A DNA stretch of 64,000 nt from CAZAKZ01 sp964485695 (lineage in GTDB: Bacteria > Planctomycetota > JAFGQW01): positions 1-64,000 of the forward strand of contig CAZAKZ010000004.1 of the NCBI GenBank assembly GCA_964485695.1. Direction: 5' to 3'. Shown here piece after piece: positions 62,723 to 64,000 of this stretch (positions within the stretch are counted from its first letter, which is position 1; the number at the start of each line of letters is the position of its first letter). The position numbers and the translations under genes were made by a program. The notes under the pieces are model-generated. The model was not told where the DNA came from and made no database searches. It worked only from the letters and a program-made list of their open reading frames with translations.

Positions 62723-64000
62723 TCAGATGACCTTTTTCTTCTTGGGTTTCTGAGTGGGTTTCTTTGCGGCCGCCTTGGGGGGCTTCGGGAACGCGACCTT
62801 GACCTTCAGGGTCTCTCCGCCCCGGAGGAGCTCCACCTCCACGGACTGCCCCGGCCTTACCTTGCGAAGAGCCCGGCTCACGCTCAGCCGTCCCTTCACC
62901 TTGCTCTTGTGGACGCGTATCAGGATGTCGCCCTTCTTGATCCCGGCCCTGGCGGCCGGAGATTGGCCCTTGACCGAGAGCACACGGGCGCCCTTGGTGC
63001 CGGTGCGGAGGCGCGCCCCCAGGTCAAGGCGGGACCGGGATCCCCGGGTGGTCCACTCCGGCTTCTTGTCCAGGTTCGCCGCCAGGTAGACGATACGGAA
63101 CATCGTCCGGAGCACCTCCCGGGCCCCCTCGGGATTGCAGCGCTTGGCGTCGTCGTCGGGGGTGTGGTAGTACGGATGGAGGCCTGAGTTGAACATCAGC
63201 ACCGGGATCCGCTTGGCTACGAAGGACAGGTGGTCGGAGCCGCCGCCGGTGCTGTAGCGGTGCCTCCAGGTGAGGGGCGAGCCGTGCTCGGCCTTCTTCA
63301 GGATCTTCTCCCACGCGGCGCAGGAGCCCACCCCGCCCACGGACATGCGGTTGTTCCTGACGTACCCGATCATGTCCATGTTGATCATGGCCGCGGTCCT
63401 CTCCAGCGGCACCACGGGATGGTTCACGTAGTAGCGGGACCCGTAGAGCCCCTTTTCCTCGGCATCGAAGAGCATGAACAGGACGGACCGCTTGGTCTTG
63501 ACGCCCGATTCGGCAAAGGCCTCGGCCAGTTCCAGGACCCCCACCGAGCCGGTGGCGTTGTCGTCGGCGCCGTTGTGGACCTCCCCCATGCGGCTCCTTG
63601 CGCGACTGCCGTACTTTCCGACGCCGATGTGGTCGTAGTGAGCACCGATGATGATGACCTCGTCCCTGAGGCGGGGATGGCTGCCGCGGAAGAGCCCCAG
63701 GACGTTTCGTGCCGGGTGGAGGAGCTTGCGCTTGGCCTTGAACGAGACCCGGCTCCGCAGGGCCACGGGGGCGGGGGCGTCCTCGGAGTCGATGTCCTGC
63801 TGGAGGCCCTTCAGGGTTCGATCGCTCCCCTCGAGGAGGGCCGCGGCCGCGGCGCGACGGACGTGGAGCACGGGGCACAGGCTGCTCCGGAAGCTCTCCC
63901 CGGGCTTCAGGGGATCCTTGTCCGGATTCCGGTGCAGGGGGCCGTCCACCAGGATCACCAGTCTGGCGCCCTTGCGCCGGGCGTTGCGAATCTTCCGGTA
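62723..64000 (-). CDS. M28 family zinc metallopeptidase with PDZ-like domain (5' end outside window)
   Basis: The M28 zinc ligands and surroundings are present: VIIGAHYDHIG, VHNGADDNATG, FDAEEKGLYGSRYY, NMDMIGYVR and the HTPDD segment. The family removes N-terminal amino acids. After the catalytic domain comes a PDZ-like module (about 325-395, SVKGQSPAARAGIKKGDILIRV) and a Lys-rich end. Reading continues beyond the first GTG at 63958 into bases 63959-64000 with the PA-domain-like NARRKGARLVILVD, so the gene is cut by the window edge. It is translationally close to the exporter gene (stop at 62723, next start 62721). Confidence 0.85.
   Translation of the reverse strand, partial: YRKIRNARRKGARLVILVDGPLHRNPDKDPLKPGESFRSSLCPVLHVRRAAAAALLEGSDRTLKGLQQDIDSEDAPAPVALRSRVSFKAKRKLLHPARNVLGLFRGSHPRLRDEVIIIGAHYDHIGVGKYGSRARSRMGEVHNGADDNATGSVGVLELAEAFAESGVKTKRSVLFMLFDAEEKGLYGSRYYVNHPVVPLERTAAMINMDMIGYVRNNRMSVGGVGSCAAWEKILKKAEHGSPLTWRHRYSTGGGSDHLSFVAKRIPVLMFNSGLHPYYHTPDDDAKRCNPEGAREVLRTMFRIVYLAANLDKKPEWTTRGSRSRLDLGARLRTGTKGARVLSVKGQSPAARAGIKKGDILIRVHKSKVKGRLSVSRALRKVRPGQSVEVELLRGGETLKVKVAFPKPPKAAAKKPTQKPKKKKVI

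Overview
The window reads as a GC-rich chromosomal segment of a Gram-negative bacterium, most likely a member of the Planctomycetota or a close relative, from an incomplete (probably metagenomic) assembly. The outer-membrane/LPS-type genes (LptB-like ATPase, Kdo-kinase-fold proteins, a heptosyltransferase-fold GT9) argue for a lipopolysaccharide envelope. The overlapping ECF-like sigma factor and Ser/Thr kinase-TPR pair, the anti-sigma-like carboxypeptidase-regulatory protein, the DUF4175-like/coiled-coil/squalene-cyclase-repeat operon and the two signal peptidases with a large insert fit that phylum. The phylum call is inference. A run of ten N marks one assembly gap (38717-38726).

Layout. 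1-7.3 kb: an operon of envelope proteins (two-TM DUF4175-like protein, two exported coiled-coil or Lys-rich proteins, a squalene-cyclase-repeat protein). 7.4-10.9 kb, minus strand: RlmI-like rRNA methyltransferase, LarE, CPBP protease. 11.1-16.0 kb, plus strand: a putative small RNA or attenuator, then nusA-infB-ylxP-rbfA, the classic translation/transcription operon without rimP. 16-19.4 kb, minus: unknown protein, cysS, a GT4 glycosyltransferase. 19.6-21.6 kb: a RAYT (HUH, IS200-like) transposase and an alpha/beta hydrolase bracketed by 104-bp inverted repeats. 21.6-26 kb, minus: SGNH hydrolase and a kinase/GT2/kinase operon for lipid A-core or glycolipid modification. 26.2-33.9 kb, plus: GT9, rph, an rdgB-lepB gene fusion, a second lepB, lptB, a response regulator with HD-GYP. 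34-35.8 kb: etfB-etfA. 36-43.9 kb: esterase, SIMPL protein, repeat-containing zincin (across the gap), purH, prfB with its programmed frameshift. 44-48.3 kb, plus: polyprenyl-phosphate-type GT2, DegT aminotransferase, two-gene ABC transporter. 48.4-51.8 kb, minus: kinase and sigma factor. 52-57 kb: secreted unknown, three GT2 enzymes and a PIG-L deacetylase. 57-60.9 kb, plus: BtpA-like protein, ECF sigma factor and partner. 61-64 kb, minus: NicO/RcnA-type metal exporter and an M28 peptidase running off the window.

The most unusual content is not coding. Every convergent gene junction wider than 100 bp (five of five) carries a nested palindrome of one plan: word W, an inner hairpin, W', a short spacer, W, an inner hairpin, W'. 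Word and arms differ from locus to locus but keep pairing, and several elements share exact 11-14-bp words although they are 10-35 kb apart. Two elements of the same plan flank the RAYT gene. They look like a REP/BIME-type family of this lineage that may also act as bidirectional transcript ends.
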